Shown here: positions 25,373 to 34,908 of the stretch, one piece after another
Layout: each line of letters begins with the position of its first letter
Numbering within the stretch: position 1 is the stretch's first letter
Source: Mesorhizobium terrae
Lineage (GTDB): Bacteria; Pseudomonadota; Alphaproteobacteria; Rhizobiales; Rhizobiaceae
Direction of reading: 5' to 3'
DNA length: 64,000 bases
Assembly (NCBI RefSeq): GCF_008727715.1
Contig: NZ_CP044218.1
Location: forward strand, 2,294,001-2,358,000
Translations under genes and position numbers: made by a program
Notes under the pieces: generated by a model
Database searches by the model: none
Told to the model about the DNA's origin: nothing
Seen by the model: the letters and a program-made list of their open reading frames with translations, nothing else

Positions 25373-25675
25373 ATGCAAGAGGCTGATATCTTCAAGGCGC
25401 TCGCCAATCCGCGCCGGCTGCAAATCCTCGATTGGCTGAAGGATCCGGTGGCGCATTTCCCGCGCCAGGTGGATGGCGATTTGGTCGAGGACGGCGTCTG
25501 TGCGCTGCTGATCGCCGACAAGCTCGGCATCACGCCGGCCACGCTCAGCGAGCACATGCGCGTGCTGTCGCAGTCGGGTCTGGTGCGCTCCAGGCGCATC
25601 AAGCAATGGATATTCTACCAGCGCAACGAAGACGGGATCGGTGCGGTCAGGGCGATGGTGCTCGAGAGCCTGTGA
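25373..25675 (+). CDS. ArsR-family transcriptional regulator
   Basis: A 100-residue winged-helix protein. 'DIFKALANPRRLQILDWLKDP' is the ArsR N-terminal helix pair and 'LLIADKLGITPATLSEHMRVLSQSGLVRSRRIKQWIFYQRN' is the recognition helix and wing. Only one cysteine is present ('DGVCALL'), so a classical ArsR/SmtB metal site is not evident. It is divergent from the threonine dehydratase and likely controls it, with a palindrome overlapping its own start. The 3' end meets lysA with an 11-base gap. Confidence 0.85.
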   Translation: MQEADIFKALANPRRLQILDWLKDPVAHFPRQVDGDLVEDGVCALLIADKLGITPATLSEHMRVLSQSGLVRSRRIKQWIFYQRNEDGIGAVRAMVLESL

Positions 25676-25686
25676 GGGCCGGCGTT

Positions 25687-26955
25687 TTACGCCAGCCAGT
25701 CCGGGATGGAATCCAGGCCGATCAGTTCCTCATAGGTCCGGCGCTCGCGCACCACGGCGAAGCGGTCGCCGTCGACCAGCACTTCCGGCACCAGAAGGCG
25801 GGTGTTGTAGGTGCTGGACTGCGTCGCGCCATAGGCGCCGGCAGTGCCGATGGCGATCAAATCGCCGCTCTTCGGCTTCGGCAGGTCGCGGTCGTGGCCG
25901 AGATAGTCGCCGGTCTCGCAGACCGGTCCGACCACGTCGGCGCGGATGCGTGGCGCATCGGCCGGCCCCAGTCGTACAGGGCGGATGTCGTGGTAGGCTT
26001 CGTAAAGCGTCGGGCGGATCAGGTCGTTCATCGCCGCGTCGACGATGACGAAGTTCTTGGCCTCGCCTTCCTTGAGATAGATGACCTCGGTTACCAGGAT
26101 GCCGGCATTGCCGACGATGAGGCGACCGGGCTCGAAGATCACCTTCATCCCCAGCCCGCCGACATGCTTCTTCACGATTGCGGCGTAGGCGTCGGGCAGC
26201 GGCGGCGGGTTGTTGTCGGTCTTGTAAGGGATGCCAAGGCCGCCACCGAGGTCAATATGTTCGATAGCGTGGCCGTCGGCGCGCAGCGTTGCGGCCAGTT
26301 CGGCCAGCAGCCGGTAGGCGTCGTCGAAAGGCTGCAGCTCGGTGATCTGGCTGCCGATATGGGTGTCGATGCCGATCGCCTTGATGCCCGGCAACTCGGC
26401 CATGCGCTTATAGACCTCGTGGGCCCGCTGCCACGGCACGCCGAACTTGTTTTCGGCCTTGCCGGTGGAAATCTTCTTGTGCGTCTTGGCGTCGACATCC
26501 GGGTTCACGCGCAGCGACACCGGTGCCGTCTTGCCGGCGGCGACGGCGCGCGCCGAAAGGAGCTCGAGTTCCGGCTCGGATTCGACGTTGAAGCAGTGAA
26601 TGCCGGCGGCCAGCGCGAAATCCATCTCGCGCGCCGTCTTGCCAACGCCGGAGAATACGATTTTGTCGGCAGGGATGCCGGCGGCGAGCGCGCGTCGCAA
26701 TTCACCTTCCGAGACCACGTCGGCGCCGGCACCGAGTTTGGCCAGCGTGCGCAGCACCGCCTGATTGGAATTCGCCTTGGGCGAATAGCAGATCATCGCG
26801 TCTAGGCCGGCGAAGACTTCGGAGAAAACGCGGAAATGACGCGTCAGCGTCGCAGTGGAATAGCAGTAGAAGGGCGTGCCGACGCTGGCGGCGATGGCGG
26901 GTATCGCCACGTCCTCGGCATGCAGGATGCCGTCGCGATAATCGAAATGGTTCAC
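25687..26955 (-). CDS. lysA: Diaminopimelate decarboxylase
   Basis: A 422-residue fold-type III PLP enzyme that converts meso-diaminopimelate to lysine and CO2. The PLP lysine is Lys60 in 'ICYSPKANSNQAVL', 'HIGSQITELQPF' and 'DLGGGLGIPY' carry the phosphate-binding and active-site residues, and 'GPVCETGDYLGHDRDLP' holds the C-terminal cysteine contributed across the dimer. It follows the LptM-like gene by 19 bases in a probable argH-lptM-lysA operon. Confidence 0.95.
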   Translation of the reverse strand: MNHFDYRDGILHAEDVAIPAIAASVGTPFYCYSTATLTRHFRVFSEVFAGLDAMICYSPKANSNQAVLRTLAKLGAGADVVSEGELRRALAAGIPADKIVFSGVGKTAREMDFALAAGIHCFNVESEPELELLSARAVAAGKTAPVSLRVNPDVDAKTHKKISTGKAENKFGVPWQRAHEVYKRMAELPGIKAIGIDTHIGSQITELQPFDDAYRLLAELAATLRADGHAIEHIDLGGGLGIPYKTDNNPPPLPDAYAAIVKKHVGGLGMKVIFEPGRLIVGNAGILVTEVIYLKEGEAKNFVIVDAAMNDLIRPTLYEAYHDIRPVRLGPADAPRIRADVVGPVCETGDYLGHDRDLPKPKSGDLIAIGTAGAYGATQSSTYNTRLLVPEVLVDGDRFAVVRERRTYEELIGLDSIPDWLA

Positions 26956-26974
26956 GGTGGTTCGTCCGGAAAGG

Positions 26975-27184
26975 CTACTGGATCAGCTTGTCGAGGATGA
27001 AAGGCTTGTCCGTTTCCGGTTTCGTCGGTTCCGGTGGTACCGGCTGCTTGGCCTTGGCGGCGTCCTTGCGTTCCTGCACCGCCGCCTCATAGGGCGTGTC
27101 GAGCGCGGCGCGGCGTCCGCAGGCCGAGACGGCCGTCACCGTCGCCAGAACCGTCAGCGTCACCAGTATCCTGCCTGCCGTCAT
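26975..27184 (-). CDS. lptM: LptM-like small lipoprotein
   Basis: A 69-residue lipoprotein. From the ATG at 27184 there is a signal peptide 'MTAGRILVTLTVLATVTAVSAC' (shown here broken by the lipobox): the last residues, VSAC, give a lipidated cysteine. The mature part starts 'GRRAALDTPYEA' and is rich in Lys, Pro and Glu. This matches the YifL/LptM family, which in E. coli helps mature the LptD outer-membrane LPS translocon. It lies between argH and lysA, the usual place in alphaproteobacteria. Longer in-frame starts upstream would spoil the signal peptide. Confidence 0.82.
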   Translation of the reverse strand: MTAGRILVTLTVLATVTAVSACGRRAALDTPYEAAVQERKDAAKAKQPVPPEPTKPETDKPFILDKLIQ

Positions 27185-27250
27185 CGTGTCGTCCGTCCGT
27201 GCGTTTCGAGCGTCGCTTGTAGCCGAGTTTCTTAGGCATTGCATCCGGCA

Positions 27251-28651
27251 TCACGCCTTGGCCAGGCGCTTTTTCCAGTAACGGATCTGTTTGCGGACTT
27301 CCGACGGCGCGGTGCCGCCGAAGCTGGTGCGGCTCTTGACGGAATTCTGTACCGACAGCACCGAAAAGATGTCATCGCTGATGCCGGCATGGATCGACCG
27401 CAGGTCTTCCAGCGAAAGCTTCTCCAGTCCGAGCTTCTTGGATTCGGCCAACGCGACCGCGCGGCCGGTGACGTGATGCGCCTCGCGGAAGGGCAGGCCG
27501 AGCGTGCGCACCAGCCAGTCGGCGAGGTCGGTTGCGGTCGAATAACCTGAGCCGGCGGCCTTCTTCATGGCGACGGCATTGACCGTCATGTCCGTCACCA
27601 TGCCGGTCATGGCGGCGAGCATCAGGTCGAGCGTCTCAGCCGCGTCGAAGACGGCTTCCTTGTCTTCCTGCATATCCTTGGAATAGGTCAGCGGAAGGCC
27701 CTTCATGACGGTGAGCAGGCCGATGAGATGGCCATTGACGCGACCGGTTTTGGCCCGCACCAGTTCGGCGGCATCCGGGTTCTTTTTCTGCGGCATGATC
27801 GAGGAGCCGGTCGAGAAGCCGTCCGACAGGCGCACGAAGCCGAATTGCGGCGTCGACCAGATGACGATCTCTTCGGCCAGGCGCGACAGATGGGTGGCCG
27901 AGATCGAGGCCACCGACAGGAATTCCAGCGCGTAGTCGCGGTCGGAAACGCTGTCGAGCGAATTACGGGTCGGCTCGCGGAAGCCGAGCGCCTTCGCGGT
28001 TCTGTGCCGGTCGATCGGGAAGCCTGTACCGGCAAGGGCAGCCGCGCCCAGCGGGCTTTCGTCCATGCGCTGGATGGCGTCGCGGACACGGGAAAGGTCG
28101 CGCGCGAACATCTCGACATAGGCCATGCAGTGATGGCCGAAGGTCACCGGCTGCGCGGTCTGCAGATGGGTGAAGCCGGGCATCACCGTGGCGGCGTGTT
28201 CCTCCGCGCGCTCCAGGAAGGCGGCGATCAGCCCCTTCAGGGCCTCTGCGACGCGGTGGAACTCGTCCTTGACCCAGAGACGAAAGTCGACGGCAACCTG
28301 GTCGTTGCGCGAGCGCGCCGTGTGCAGGCGGCCGGCCGCCGGGCCGATCAACTCGGCAAGGCGTGCCTCGACATTCATGTGGATGTCTTCCAGCCGGGTC
28401 GAGAACTCGAACTTACCGCTCTCGATCTCTTTCAAAATCGTGTTCAGGCCGTGAGCGATCTTGTGTTGATCGCCCGCCGAAATAATGCCTGTTTCGGCCA
28501 GCATCTCACTGTGCGCGATCGAGCCGCGAATATCCTGGGCGTAGAGTTTGCGGTCGAAGGAGATCGATGCGTTGATCGCCTCCATGATAGCGGCCGGACC
28601 CGAGGCAAATCGTCCGCCCCACATCTGGTTGCTGGCCTTCTTGTCGCTCAT
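27251..28651 (-). CDS. argH: Argininosuccinate lyase
   Basis: A 466-residue enzyme of the fumarase/aspartase superfamily, cleaving argininosuccinate to arginine and fumarate. The signature loop '[15 protein letters not shown]' is intact, '[16 protein letters not shown]' and '[17 protein letters not shown]' carry the other conserved regions, and the N-terminus begins 'WGGRFASGP'. The length is standard. It is followed on the same strand by the LptM-like gene and lysA, and is divergent from tlpA with only 32 bases between starts. Confidence 0.96.
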   Translation of the reverse strand: MSDKKASNQMWGGRFASGPAAIMEAINASISFDRKLYAQDIRGSIAHSEMLAETGIISAGDQHKIAHGLNTILKEIESGKFEFSTRLEDIHMNVEARLAELIGPAAGRLHTARSRNDQVAVDFRLWVKDEFHRVAEALKGLIAAFLERAEEHAATVMPGFTHLQTAQPVTFGHHCMAYVEMFARDLSRVRDAIQRMDESPLGAAALAGTGFPIDRHRTAKALGFREPTRNSLDSVSDRDYALEFLSVASISATHLSRLAEEIVIWSTPQFGFVRLSDGFSTGSSIMPQKKNPDAAELVRAKTGRVNGHLIGLLTVMKGLPLTYSKDMQEDKEAVFDAAETLDLMLAAMTGMVTDMTVNAVAMKKAAGSGYSTATDLADWLVRTLGLPFREAHHVTGRAVALAESKKLGLEKLSLEDLRSIHAGISDDIFSVLSVQNSVKSRTSFGGTAPSEVRKQIRYWKKRLAKA

Positions 28652-28683
28652 CGCTATAACCCGTTTCCCGGAGATATTTGGAC

Positions 28684-29367
28684 ATGGCAGACGGCAAGAA
28701 ACTGTTTCCCGCCCCGCGGCTCATCCTCGCAGCACTGGTTGCCGGCGCTCTCGCCGGCGCGGTCGCGGTATATGTCAGGGAGAGCGGGTCTGGCAACAAC
28801 GAGCCCCAGCCGGTTGCCGCGGCTGCCGTCGGCAAGGATGACGCCGTCTGCGCCGCCAAGACCGAGCGCGCCAAGAAAGTGGCGGCTGCCGCGACCGGTC
28901 AGGTTGCCGCGCTGTTGCCCGCCGACCCGCCGCAATCGCTGAAAACGCTGGCCTTCAACGGGCCGGACGGCAAGGCGATGACGCTGGCCGACCGCACCGG
29001 CCGCACCGTGCTCGTCAATCTCTGGGCAACCTGGTGCGCGCCGTGCCGCGCCGAGATGCCGGCGCTGGATGCGCTGCAGAAGGAAAAGGGCTCGGACAAG
29101 TTCGAGGTTATGGCGATCAATGTCGACACCGGCGACGACACCAAGCCCAAGGCCTTCCTCGACGAGATCGGCGTGAAATCGCTGGCGCATTATCGCGACG
29201 CCTCGATGGGCGTGTTCAACGATTTGAAGAAGCGCGGCCTGGCGCTCGGCCTGCCGGTGACGCTGCTGGTCGACGGCGAAGGCTGCCTGATCGGCCACAT
29301 GAACGGGCCCGCCGAATGGTCGGGTGCCGATGCCATCCGTTTGATGGATGCAGCGCTGGCTAACTAA
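28684..29367 (+). CDS. tlpA: TlpA-like thiol:disulfide oxidoreductase
   Basis: A 227-residue thioredoxin-fold protein anchored by an N-terminal helix ('[19 protein letters not shown]') and facing the periplasm. The redox motif is WCAPC in '[20 protein letters not shown]', the cis-proline is in '[12 protein letters not shown]'. TlpA relatives reduce disulfides for cytochrome oxidase (aa3) copper-site assembly in rhizobia. The ATG at 28684 has GGAG ten bases upstream; a TTG two codons earlier is possible. It is divergent from argH. Confidence 0.88.
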   Translation: MADGKKLFPAPRLILAALVAGALAGAVAVYVRESGSGNNEPQPVAAAAVGKDDAVCAAKTERAKKVAAAATGQVAALLPADPPQSLKTLAFNGPDGKAMTLADRTGRTVLVNLWATWCAPCRAEMPALDALQKEKGSDKFEVMAINVDTGDDTKPKAFLDEIGVKSLAHYRDASMGVFNDLKKRGLALGLPVTLLVDGEGCLIGHMNGPAEWSGADAIRLMDAALAN

Positions 29368-29435
29368 TTTCGCGCAATTCGAAAGCCAGCCGCAAACCAA
29401 ACGATGCTACGATAGTCTGACACGAAACAAAAACG

Positions 29436-29464
29436 TTGTCCGGCTGCCGCATTCGACCCATACT
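29436..29464 (+). promoter_or_regulatory. Possible sigma-70 promoter before ugpB
   Basis: TTGTCC, a 17-base spacer, then CATACT lie 47 bases upstream of the ugpB start. Spacing is ideal but both hexamers are imperfect. I saw no clear PhoB box, although Ugp systems are often phosphate-controlled. Confidence 0.35.
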
Positions 29465-29510
29465 CCCTTGGCGGAAGTTCGCTTGCGCCACTGGAGAATG
29501 GGAGAGGAAC

Positions 29511-30821
29511 ATGACGTTTCGCGGTCTTGCGGCCGGGGTCGCCGCCACTTTCGTGCTTTGCACCACCACCTCGGCCTTTGCCGTCACCCAGATCAGCTGG
29601 TGGCATGCCATGACGGGCGCCAACGCCGAGGTCGTCGACAAGATCGCCAAGGATTTCAACGCCAGCCAGAAGGACTACGAGATCGTCCCGGTGTTCAAGG
29701 GCACCTATCCCGAGGCGTTGAATGCCGGCATCGCCGCCTTCCGCGCGAAACAGGCGCCTGACATCCTGCAGGTATTCGATGTCGGCACCGGCGTGATGAT
29801 GGCCGCCGAAGGCGCGGTGAAGCCGGTGGCCGACGTGCTGACCGATGCCGGCGTCAAGTTCGACAAAAGCCAGTACCTGCCCGGCATCGTTGCCTATTAT
29901 TCGAAGCCGGACGGCACGATGCTGTCCTTCCCCTATAATTCCTCCTCGCCGATCCTCTATTACAACAAGGACATCTTCCAGAAGGCCGGGCTCGACGTGA
30001 ACAACCCGCCCAAGACCTGGAACGAGGTGTGGGAGGCGGCCAAGAAGATCAAGGCGAGCGGCGCGGCGCCCTGCGGCTTCACCACGACCTGGCTGACCTG
30101 GATCCACACCGAGAATTTCGCGGCCTGGAACGATGTATCGTGGGCAACGCAGCAGAACGGGCTCGCCGGCGGCGATGTCGAACTGAAGATCAACGCGCCG
30201 CTCTATGTGAACCATTTCCAGGCGCTGGCCGATCTCGCCAAGGACGGCACCTTCAAATATGGCGGCCGCACCTCCGAGGCCAAGCAGATCTTCCTCGCCG
30301 GCGAATGCGGTATCCTCACCGAATCTTCCGGCGGTCTCGGCGACATCGTCAAATCGGGCATGAATTACGGCATCGGCCAGTTGCCCTATGACAGCGACGC
30401 CAAAGGCGCGCCGCAGAACACCACGCCTGGCGGCGCCAGCCTGTGGGTGTTCGCCGGCAAACCCGACGACCATTACAAGGGCGTGGCTGCCTTCTTCACC
30501 TATCTGTCGAAGACCGAGGTGCAGGAATATCTGCACCAGAAGTCCGGCTACCTGCCGGTAACGCTGGCCGCCTACGAGGCGACCAAGAAGTCCGATTTCT
30601 ATGACAAGAACCCGGGCCGCGAAACGCCGATCCTGCAGATGCTGGGCAAGGCGCCGACCGACAATTCGAAGGGCGTGCGACTGCCCAACCTGCCGCAGGT
30701 GCGCGATATCCTTAACGAGGAATACGAGAAGATGCTGGCCGGTCAGCAGACCGCGCAGCAGGCGCTGGATAACGCGGTTTCGCGCGGCAACGCCGCCATC
30801 AAGGAAGCACTTGGGAACTGA
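29511..30821 (+). CDS. ugpB: sn-Glycerol-3-phosphate ABC transporter, binding protein
   Basis: A 436-residue periplasmic solute-binding protein. The signal peptide is 'MTFRGLAAGVAATFVLCTTT' followed by SAFA and cleavage before VTQ. The mature sequence opens 'ISWWHAMTGANAEVVDKIAKDFN' and includes 'FPYNSSSPILYYNKD', typical UgpB residues near the glycerol-phosphate site. The ATG at 29511 has GAGAGGAA directly upstream. It heads ugpBAEC; a long hairpin separates it from ugpA, which probably keeps binding protein more abundant than the permeases. Confidence 0.93.
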   Translation: MTFRGLAAGVAATFVLCTTTSAFAVTQISWWHAMTGANAEVVDKIAKDFNASQKDYEIVPVFKGTYPEALNAGIAAFRAKQAPDILQVFDVGTGVMMAAEGAVKPVADVLTDAGVKFDKSQYLPGIVAYYSKPDGTMLSFPYNSSSPILYYNKDIFQKAGLDVNNPPKTWNEVWEAAKKIKASGAAPCGFTTTWLTWIHTENFAAWNDVSWATQQNGLAGGDVELKINAPLYVNHFQALADLAKDGTFKYGGRTSEAKQIFLAGECGILTESSGGLGDIVKSGMNYGIGQLPYDSDAKGAPQNTTPGGASLWVFAGKPDDHYKGVAAFFTYLSKTEVQEYLHQKSGYLPVTLAAYEATKKSDFYDKNPGRETPILQMLGKAPTDNSKGVRLPNLPQVRDILNEEYEKMLAGQQTAQQALDNAVSRGNAAIKEALGN

Positions 30822-30868
30822 CACGCTTGGCGCGCTCCGTCACCCGACCGCTTGCTGGCACCGGATTG

Positions 30869-30909
30869 CCTGATCGCCTTCCTGCCGGTTCGGCAAGAAG
30901 GCGATCAGG
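30869..30909. repeat. Long intercistronic stem-loop between ugpB and ugpA
   Basis: CCTGATCGCCTTC (30869-30881) pairs perfectly with GAAGGCGATCAGG (30897-30909). After one C/A mismatch, TGCCG (30883-30887) pairs with CGGCA (30891-30895) across a GTT loop. That gives 18 base pairs with one mismatch. There is no T run after it, so it is more likely an mRNA-stabilising or partial-termination element than a full terminator. Confidence 0.8.
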
Positions 30910-30933
30910 GGCGCTTGACGGTCGGGGCGCCCT

Positions 30934-31818
30934 ATGACCCCTCGCGTCGTCTTTCCGAACAAGGTGCTGCCCTATCTTCTGGTGGCGCCGCAGCTCGCCA
31001 TCACTTTGGTCTTCTTCTACTGGCCGGCGGCGCAGGCGCTTTACCAGTCGATGCTCAAGGAAGACCCGTTCGGATTGAAATCGAAATTCGTCTGGTTCGA
31101 CAACTTCAAAAAGGTGCTGGCCGATCCGAACTACCTGCATTCGATCAAGGTGACGGTGGTCTTCTCGGTGGCGACCGCGGCGGTCGCCATGGGCGTGGCG
31201 CTGCTGTTGGCCGTGATGGCCGAGAAGGTGGTGCGCAGCAAAGGGTTCTATCGCACGCTGCTGATCTGGCCCTATGCGGTGGCCCCGGCCATCGCCGGCA
31301 TGCTGTTCCTCTTCCTGTTCAATCCGTCGATCGGCTCGCTGGCGATCCTGCTGCGCAAGATGGGTATCGCCTGGGACCCCGTGCTCAACGGGATGGACGC
31401 GATGATCCTGTTGGTGGCGGCGGCCGCCTGGAAGCAGATCAGCTACAATTTCCTGTTCTTCGTCGCCGGTCTGCAGGCGATCCCCAAGACGCTGATCGAG
31501 GCGGCGGCAATAGACGGTGCCGGGGAAACGAAACGCTTCTGGACGATCGTCTTCCCACTGCTTGCGCCGACGACCTTCTTTCTCCTGGTCATCAACACGA
31601 CCTATGCCTTCTTCGACACATTCGGCATCGTGCATGCCGTCACCGGCGGCGGGCCCGGCAAGGCGACCGAAACGCTGGTCTACAAGGTCTACAATGACGG
31701 CTTCGTCAATCTGATCCTCGGCTCTTCGGCCGCGCAGTCGGTCATCCTGATGGTGATCGTGATCGCGCTCACCGCCATCCAGTTCCGCTATGTGGAGAGG
31801 AAGGTGCATTATGGCTGA
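30934..31818 (+). CDS. ugpA: sn-Glycerol-3-phosphate ABC transporter, permease UgpA
   Basis: A 294-residue inner-membrane permease with six helices. It begins '[28 protein letters not shown]', has '[21 protein letters not shown]', and the cytoplasmic EAA loop '[22 protein letters not shown]' that contacts UgpC. It follows the ugpB-ugpA stem-loop and overlaps ugpE by 8 bases. Together with UgpE it forms the membrane channel for glycerol-3-phosphate or glycerophosphodiesters. Confidence 0.94.
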   Translation: MTPRVVFPNKVLPYLLVAPQLAITLVFFYWPAAQALYQSMLKEDPFGLKSKFVWFDNFKKVLADPNYLHSIKVTVVFSVATAAVAMGVALLLAVMAEKVVRSKGFYRTLLIWPYAVAPAIAGMLFLFLFNPSIGSLAILLRKMGIAWDPVLNGMDAMILLVAAAAWKQISYNFLFFVAGLQAIPKTLIEAAAIDGAGETKRFWTIVFPLLAPTTFFLLVINTTYAFFDTFGIVHAVTGGGPGKATETLVYKVYNDGFVNLILGSSAAQSVILMVIVIALTAIQFRYVERKVHYG

Positions 31819-32707
31819 GCCGAAGCCGCTTTCGTCCGCCAGCGGGCACGACAAGCTGATGATCGGCCAGTCGTCGACGGGCATCTATGTCGCCCATGCC
31901 GTACTGATCCTCGGCCTCGTCATCGTCGCCTTCCCGATCTACTACACCTTCGTGGCGTCGACGCAGACGCTGCAGACGATCCTGCGGCCGCCGCTGCCGC
32001 TGACGCCGGGCAGCGAGTTCTGGAATAATTATGGCGAGGCGCTTTTCGGCGGCGTCGGCCGCATCGGCGGCGTTGGAGCCCGTACGCTGCTTCTCAACAC
32101 GACGGTGATGGCATTGGGCATCGCCGTGGGCAAGATCGTCATCTCGATCCTGTCGGCCTACGCCATCGTCTTTTTTCGCTTTCCGTTCCGGATGACGATC
32201 TTCTGGCTGATCTTCATCACGCTGATGCTGCCGGTCGAGGTGCGCATCCTGCCCACCTACAAGGTGATGGTCGATCTCGGCTTGATCGACACCTATGCCG
32301 GCCTGATCATTCCGTTGATCGCCTCGGCCACCGCGACGCTGCTGTTCAGGCAGTTCTTCATGACCATTCCGGGCGAACTGGTGGAGGCGGCGCGGGTGGA
32401 CGGTGCCGGCCCCTGGCGTTTCTTCTTCGATATTCTTTTGCCGCTGTCGCGCACCAATATCGCGGCGCTGTTCGTCATCCTCTTCATTTATGGCTGGACG
32501 CAATATCTGTGGCCGCTCCTGGTCACCAACCGCAACGACATGACCACCATCGTCATTGCGCTGAAGAAGATGGTGTCCTTCGCCGACGCCGATACGCAAT
32601 GGCATCTGGTGATGGTGACGGCGATCCTCGCCATCGTGCCACCGATCCTGGTGGTGGTGGCGATGCAGCGCTGGTTCGTGCGCGGCCTCGTCGATACGGA
32701 GAAATAG
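31811..32707 (+). CDS. ugpE: sn-Glycerol-3-phosphate ABC transporter, permease UgpE
   Basis: A 298-residue permease with six predicted helices and the EAA loop '[22 protein letters not shown]'. The N-terminus is a short cytosolic stretch '[20 protein letters not shown]' followed by '[21 protein letters not shown]'. The ATG at 31811 lies inside the end of ugpA, and the stop directly abuts the ugpC ATG, so the three genes are tightly coupled. Confidence 0.94.
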   Translation: MAEPKPLSSASGHDKLMIGQSSTGIYVAHAVLILGLVIVAFPIYYTFVASTQTLQTILRPPLPLTPGSEFWNNYGEALFGGVGRIGGVGARTLLLNTTVMALGIAVGKIVISILSAYAIVFFRFPFRMTIFWLIFITLMLPVEVRILPTYKVMVDLGLIDTYAGLIIPLIASATATLLFRQFFMTIPGELVEAARVDGAGPWRFFFDILLPLSRTNIAALFVILFIYGWTQYLWPLLVTNRNDMTTIVIALKKMVSFADADTQWHLVMVTAILAIVPPILVVVAMQRWFVRGLVDTEK

Positions 32708-33781
32708 ATGGCGACTGTCGACCTGAAGGATGTGCGCAAGGTCTATCCCGGCGGGGTGGAAGCGGTGAAGGGCGTGTCGATCGCCATTCCCGACAAGGAG
32801 CTTTGCGTGCTGGTCGGCCCGTCCGGCTGCGGCAAGTCCACGCTGCTGCGCATGATCGCCGGGCTGGAGACGATCTCGTCCGGCACCTGCGCCATCGATG
32901 GCAAGGTGGTCAATGCCGTCGGCCCGACCGAGCGCGACATCGCCATGGTGTTCCAGAACTATGCGCTCTATCCGCATATGAAGGTCTACGACAACATGGC
33001 CTACGGCCTGCGCAATCGCGGCACGCCGAAGGAGGAGATCGATTCCCGGGTGCGCTCCACCGCCAAGGTGCTGGAACTGTCGCATCTGCTCGACCGGCGT
33101 CCGCGCGAGCTTTCCGGCGGCCAGCGCCAGCGTGTCGCCATGGGTCGCGCCATCGTGCGCAACCCGAAAGTGTTCCTGTTCGACGAACCGCTCTCCAATC
33201 TCGACGCCAAGCTGCGCGGGCAGATGCGCGTCGAGATCAAGAACCTGCAGCGTTCGCTGGGCGTCACCTCGGTCTACGTCACGCACGACCAGCTGGAAGC
33301 GATGACGCTGGCCGACATATTGGTGGTGATGAACGCCGGACTGGTCGAGCAGATGGGCGCGCCGCTCGACATTTATGAAAAGCCGGCCTCGACTTTCGTG
33401 GCTTCCTTCATCGGCGCGCCGCCGATGAATCTGCTCGGCGTCGCGGCCAAACCGGATAGCCCCGCCGACAGCCAGGACAAGGTGTTCGCCAATGGCGTAT
33501 CGCTGGCTATCGCGGCGCCGATTCACGCGGCGACCTTGGGTTTCCGGCCGGAGGATGCCGAAACCACCGGCAAGGCGGCCTCTGGTGCCATCGTCTTGCC
33601 GGCACTGGTCGAGGCGGTCGAGCCGGTGGGCGCCGAGAGTTTCCTCTATTGCGCCGCCGCCGGCAGTCGCATCATCGTCAGGGTTTCCGGTCGGGCTGCG
33701 GCGAAACCTGGCGACCGGCTCGAGGTGACCGTGCCGGCCGAGAAACTGCACTGGTTCGACAGCGCCGGGAAGCGACTGTAG
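32708..33781 (+). CDS. ugpC: sn-Glycerol-3-phosphate ABC transporter, ATPase UgpC
   Basis: A 357-residue ATPase of the CUT1/MalK type. Walker A is GPSGCGKS, the Q-loop is in '[19 protein letters not shown]', the signature is LSGGQRQR, Walker B is '[16 protein letters not shown]' and the switch His is in '[13 protein letters not shown]'. The C-terminal 120 residues are a TOBE-type regulatory domain ('LGFRPEDAE', '[12 protein letters not shown]'). It begins at the base after the ugpE stop and closes the operon. Confidence 0.95.
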   Translation: MATVDLKDVRKVYPGGVEAVKGVSIAIPDKELCVLVGPSGCGKSTLLRMIAGLETISSGTCAIDGKVVNAVGPTERDIAMVFQNYALYPHMKVYDNMAYGLRNRGTPKEEIDSRVRSTAKVLELSHLLDRRPRELSGGQRQRVAMGRAIVRNPKVFLFDEPLSNLDAKLRGQMRVEIKNLQRSLGVTSVYVTHDQLEAMTLADILVVMNAGLVEQMGAPLDIYEKPASTFVASFIGAPPMNLLGVAAKPDSPADSQDKVFANGVSLAIAAPIHAATLGFRPEDAETTGKAASGAIVLPALVEAVEPVGAESFLYCAAAGSRIIVRVSGRAAAKPGDRLEVTVPAEKLHWFDSAGKRL

Positions 33782-33819
33782 CGCCTACCCCATGCGGTAA
33801 GGACGCAGAGGCGGCGTTC

Positions 33820-34908
33820 TTAAGAAAACACGTGCGCCTTGCCGACGACGCTGATGCGCACGATGTCGCCCACGGACGGCGCGTCGAGGCCGGGTTTCCT
33901 CAAGATGAGCGGGGTGTTGCCGATGGCGGCCGCCTCGGGCGGATCGGGGCTGTTCAAAAGCTTGACCGCGACGGTGCAGGCCGAGCCGCCGAATTCCGAT
34001 TCGGTGACTTCTCCAAACAGCACGCCGGGCTTCGACGCGGCGTCGAGATCGGCGCGGGAGGCCGGTGCCAGCATCACCTGTTCGGGCCTCAGCATGATGC
34101 GGGCAAGGTCGTGTCGTTCCTTGCCGTCGACGGCGATGCGGCCGAGCCGCGTTTCGGCAAAACCACCGCCGATCTTGGCCGACAAAACGATTGTATCGCC
34201 GAGGAACTCGGCAACCATGCGGTCCTTCGGCTTGAGGTAAAGGTCGCGCGGTGTGCCAATCTGCGAGAAGCGCCCTTCGCGCATGACCGCGACCTGGTCG
34301 GCGAAGGACAGGGCCTCGGCCTGGTCGTGGGTGACCAGGATGGTGGTGATGCCGGCGCTTTCCAGCATTTCGGCCACCGCCTTGCGCATGGAGGCGCGCA
34401 GGCCGGTGTCGAGTGCCGAGAACGGTTCGTCGAGCAGCATCAGGCGCGGTTTCATCGCCATGGCGCGTGCCAGTGCCACGCGCTGCTGCTGGCCACCGGA
34501 CAGCTGGTGAGGCCGGCGCTTGAGCACGCCCTTGTCCAGCCCGACGATGTAGGCGAGCTCGGCGATGCGTTCGTCGCGCTTCGCTTCGTGCTTGTCCATG
34601 CCGAAGCCGATATTGCCGGCGATCGACAGATGCGGGAATAACGCGCCGTCCTGTGCCACCAGGCCGATACCACGCAGATGCGCCGGCACTGCCGTCCCGC
34701 CATTGGCGAGGGTCTGGCCAGCCAGCGCGATACGGCCGGCATCGGGCGTCTCGAAGCCGGCGATCAGGCGCAACAGCGTGGTCTTGCCGCAGCCGGAGGG
34801 GCCGACGATCGCGGTTCGGCTGCCGGCGGCAACGGTCAAGTCGATGCCGGCGACGGCCGCGACCGGGCCGTAGGATTTGGCCAGCGAGGTGATTTCCAGA
34901 AAGCTCAT
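33820..34908 (-). CDS. fbpC: Ferric-iron ABC transporter, ATPase
   Basis: A 362-residue ATPase of the FbpC/SfuC type. Walker A is GPSGCGKT, the signature is LSGGQQQR, Walker B is '[16 protein letters not shown]', and the switch His is in '[13 protein letters not shown]'. A C-terminal TOBE-like domain of about 120 residues follows ('[16 protein letters not shown]'). The frame is open well past the start; the ATG at 34908 gives the standard '[14 protein letters not shown]' N-terminus and overlaps the permease stop by four bases. It is the last gene of a minus-strand fbpABC-type operon and converges on ugpC. Confidence 0.88.
   Translation of the reverse strand: MSFLEITSLAKSYGPVAAVAGIDLTVAAGSRTAIVGPSGCGKTTLLRLIAGFETPDAGRIALAGQTLANGGTAVPAHLRGIGLVAQDGALFPHLSIAGNIGFGMDKHEAKRDERIAELAYIVGLDKGVLKRRPHQLSGGQQQRVALARAMAMKPRLMLLDEPFSALDTGLRASMRKAVAEMLESAGITTILVTHDQAEALSFADQVAVMREGRFSQIGTPRDLYLKPKDRMVAEFLGDTIVLSAKIGGGFAETRLGRIAVDGKERHDLARIMLRPEQVMLAPASRADLDAASKPGVLFGEVTESEFGGSACTVAVKLLNSPDPPEAAAIGNTPLILRKPGLDAPSVGDIVRISVVGKAHVFS

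Noticed and set aside
31769-33751. A long minus-strand open frame across ugpE and ugpC
   Set aside because: Composition is dominated by His, Arg, Asp and Gln as expected for an antisense shadow; ugpE and ugpC are unambiguous.
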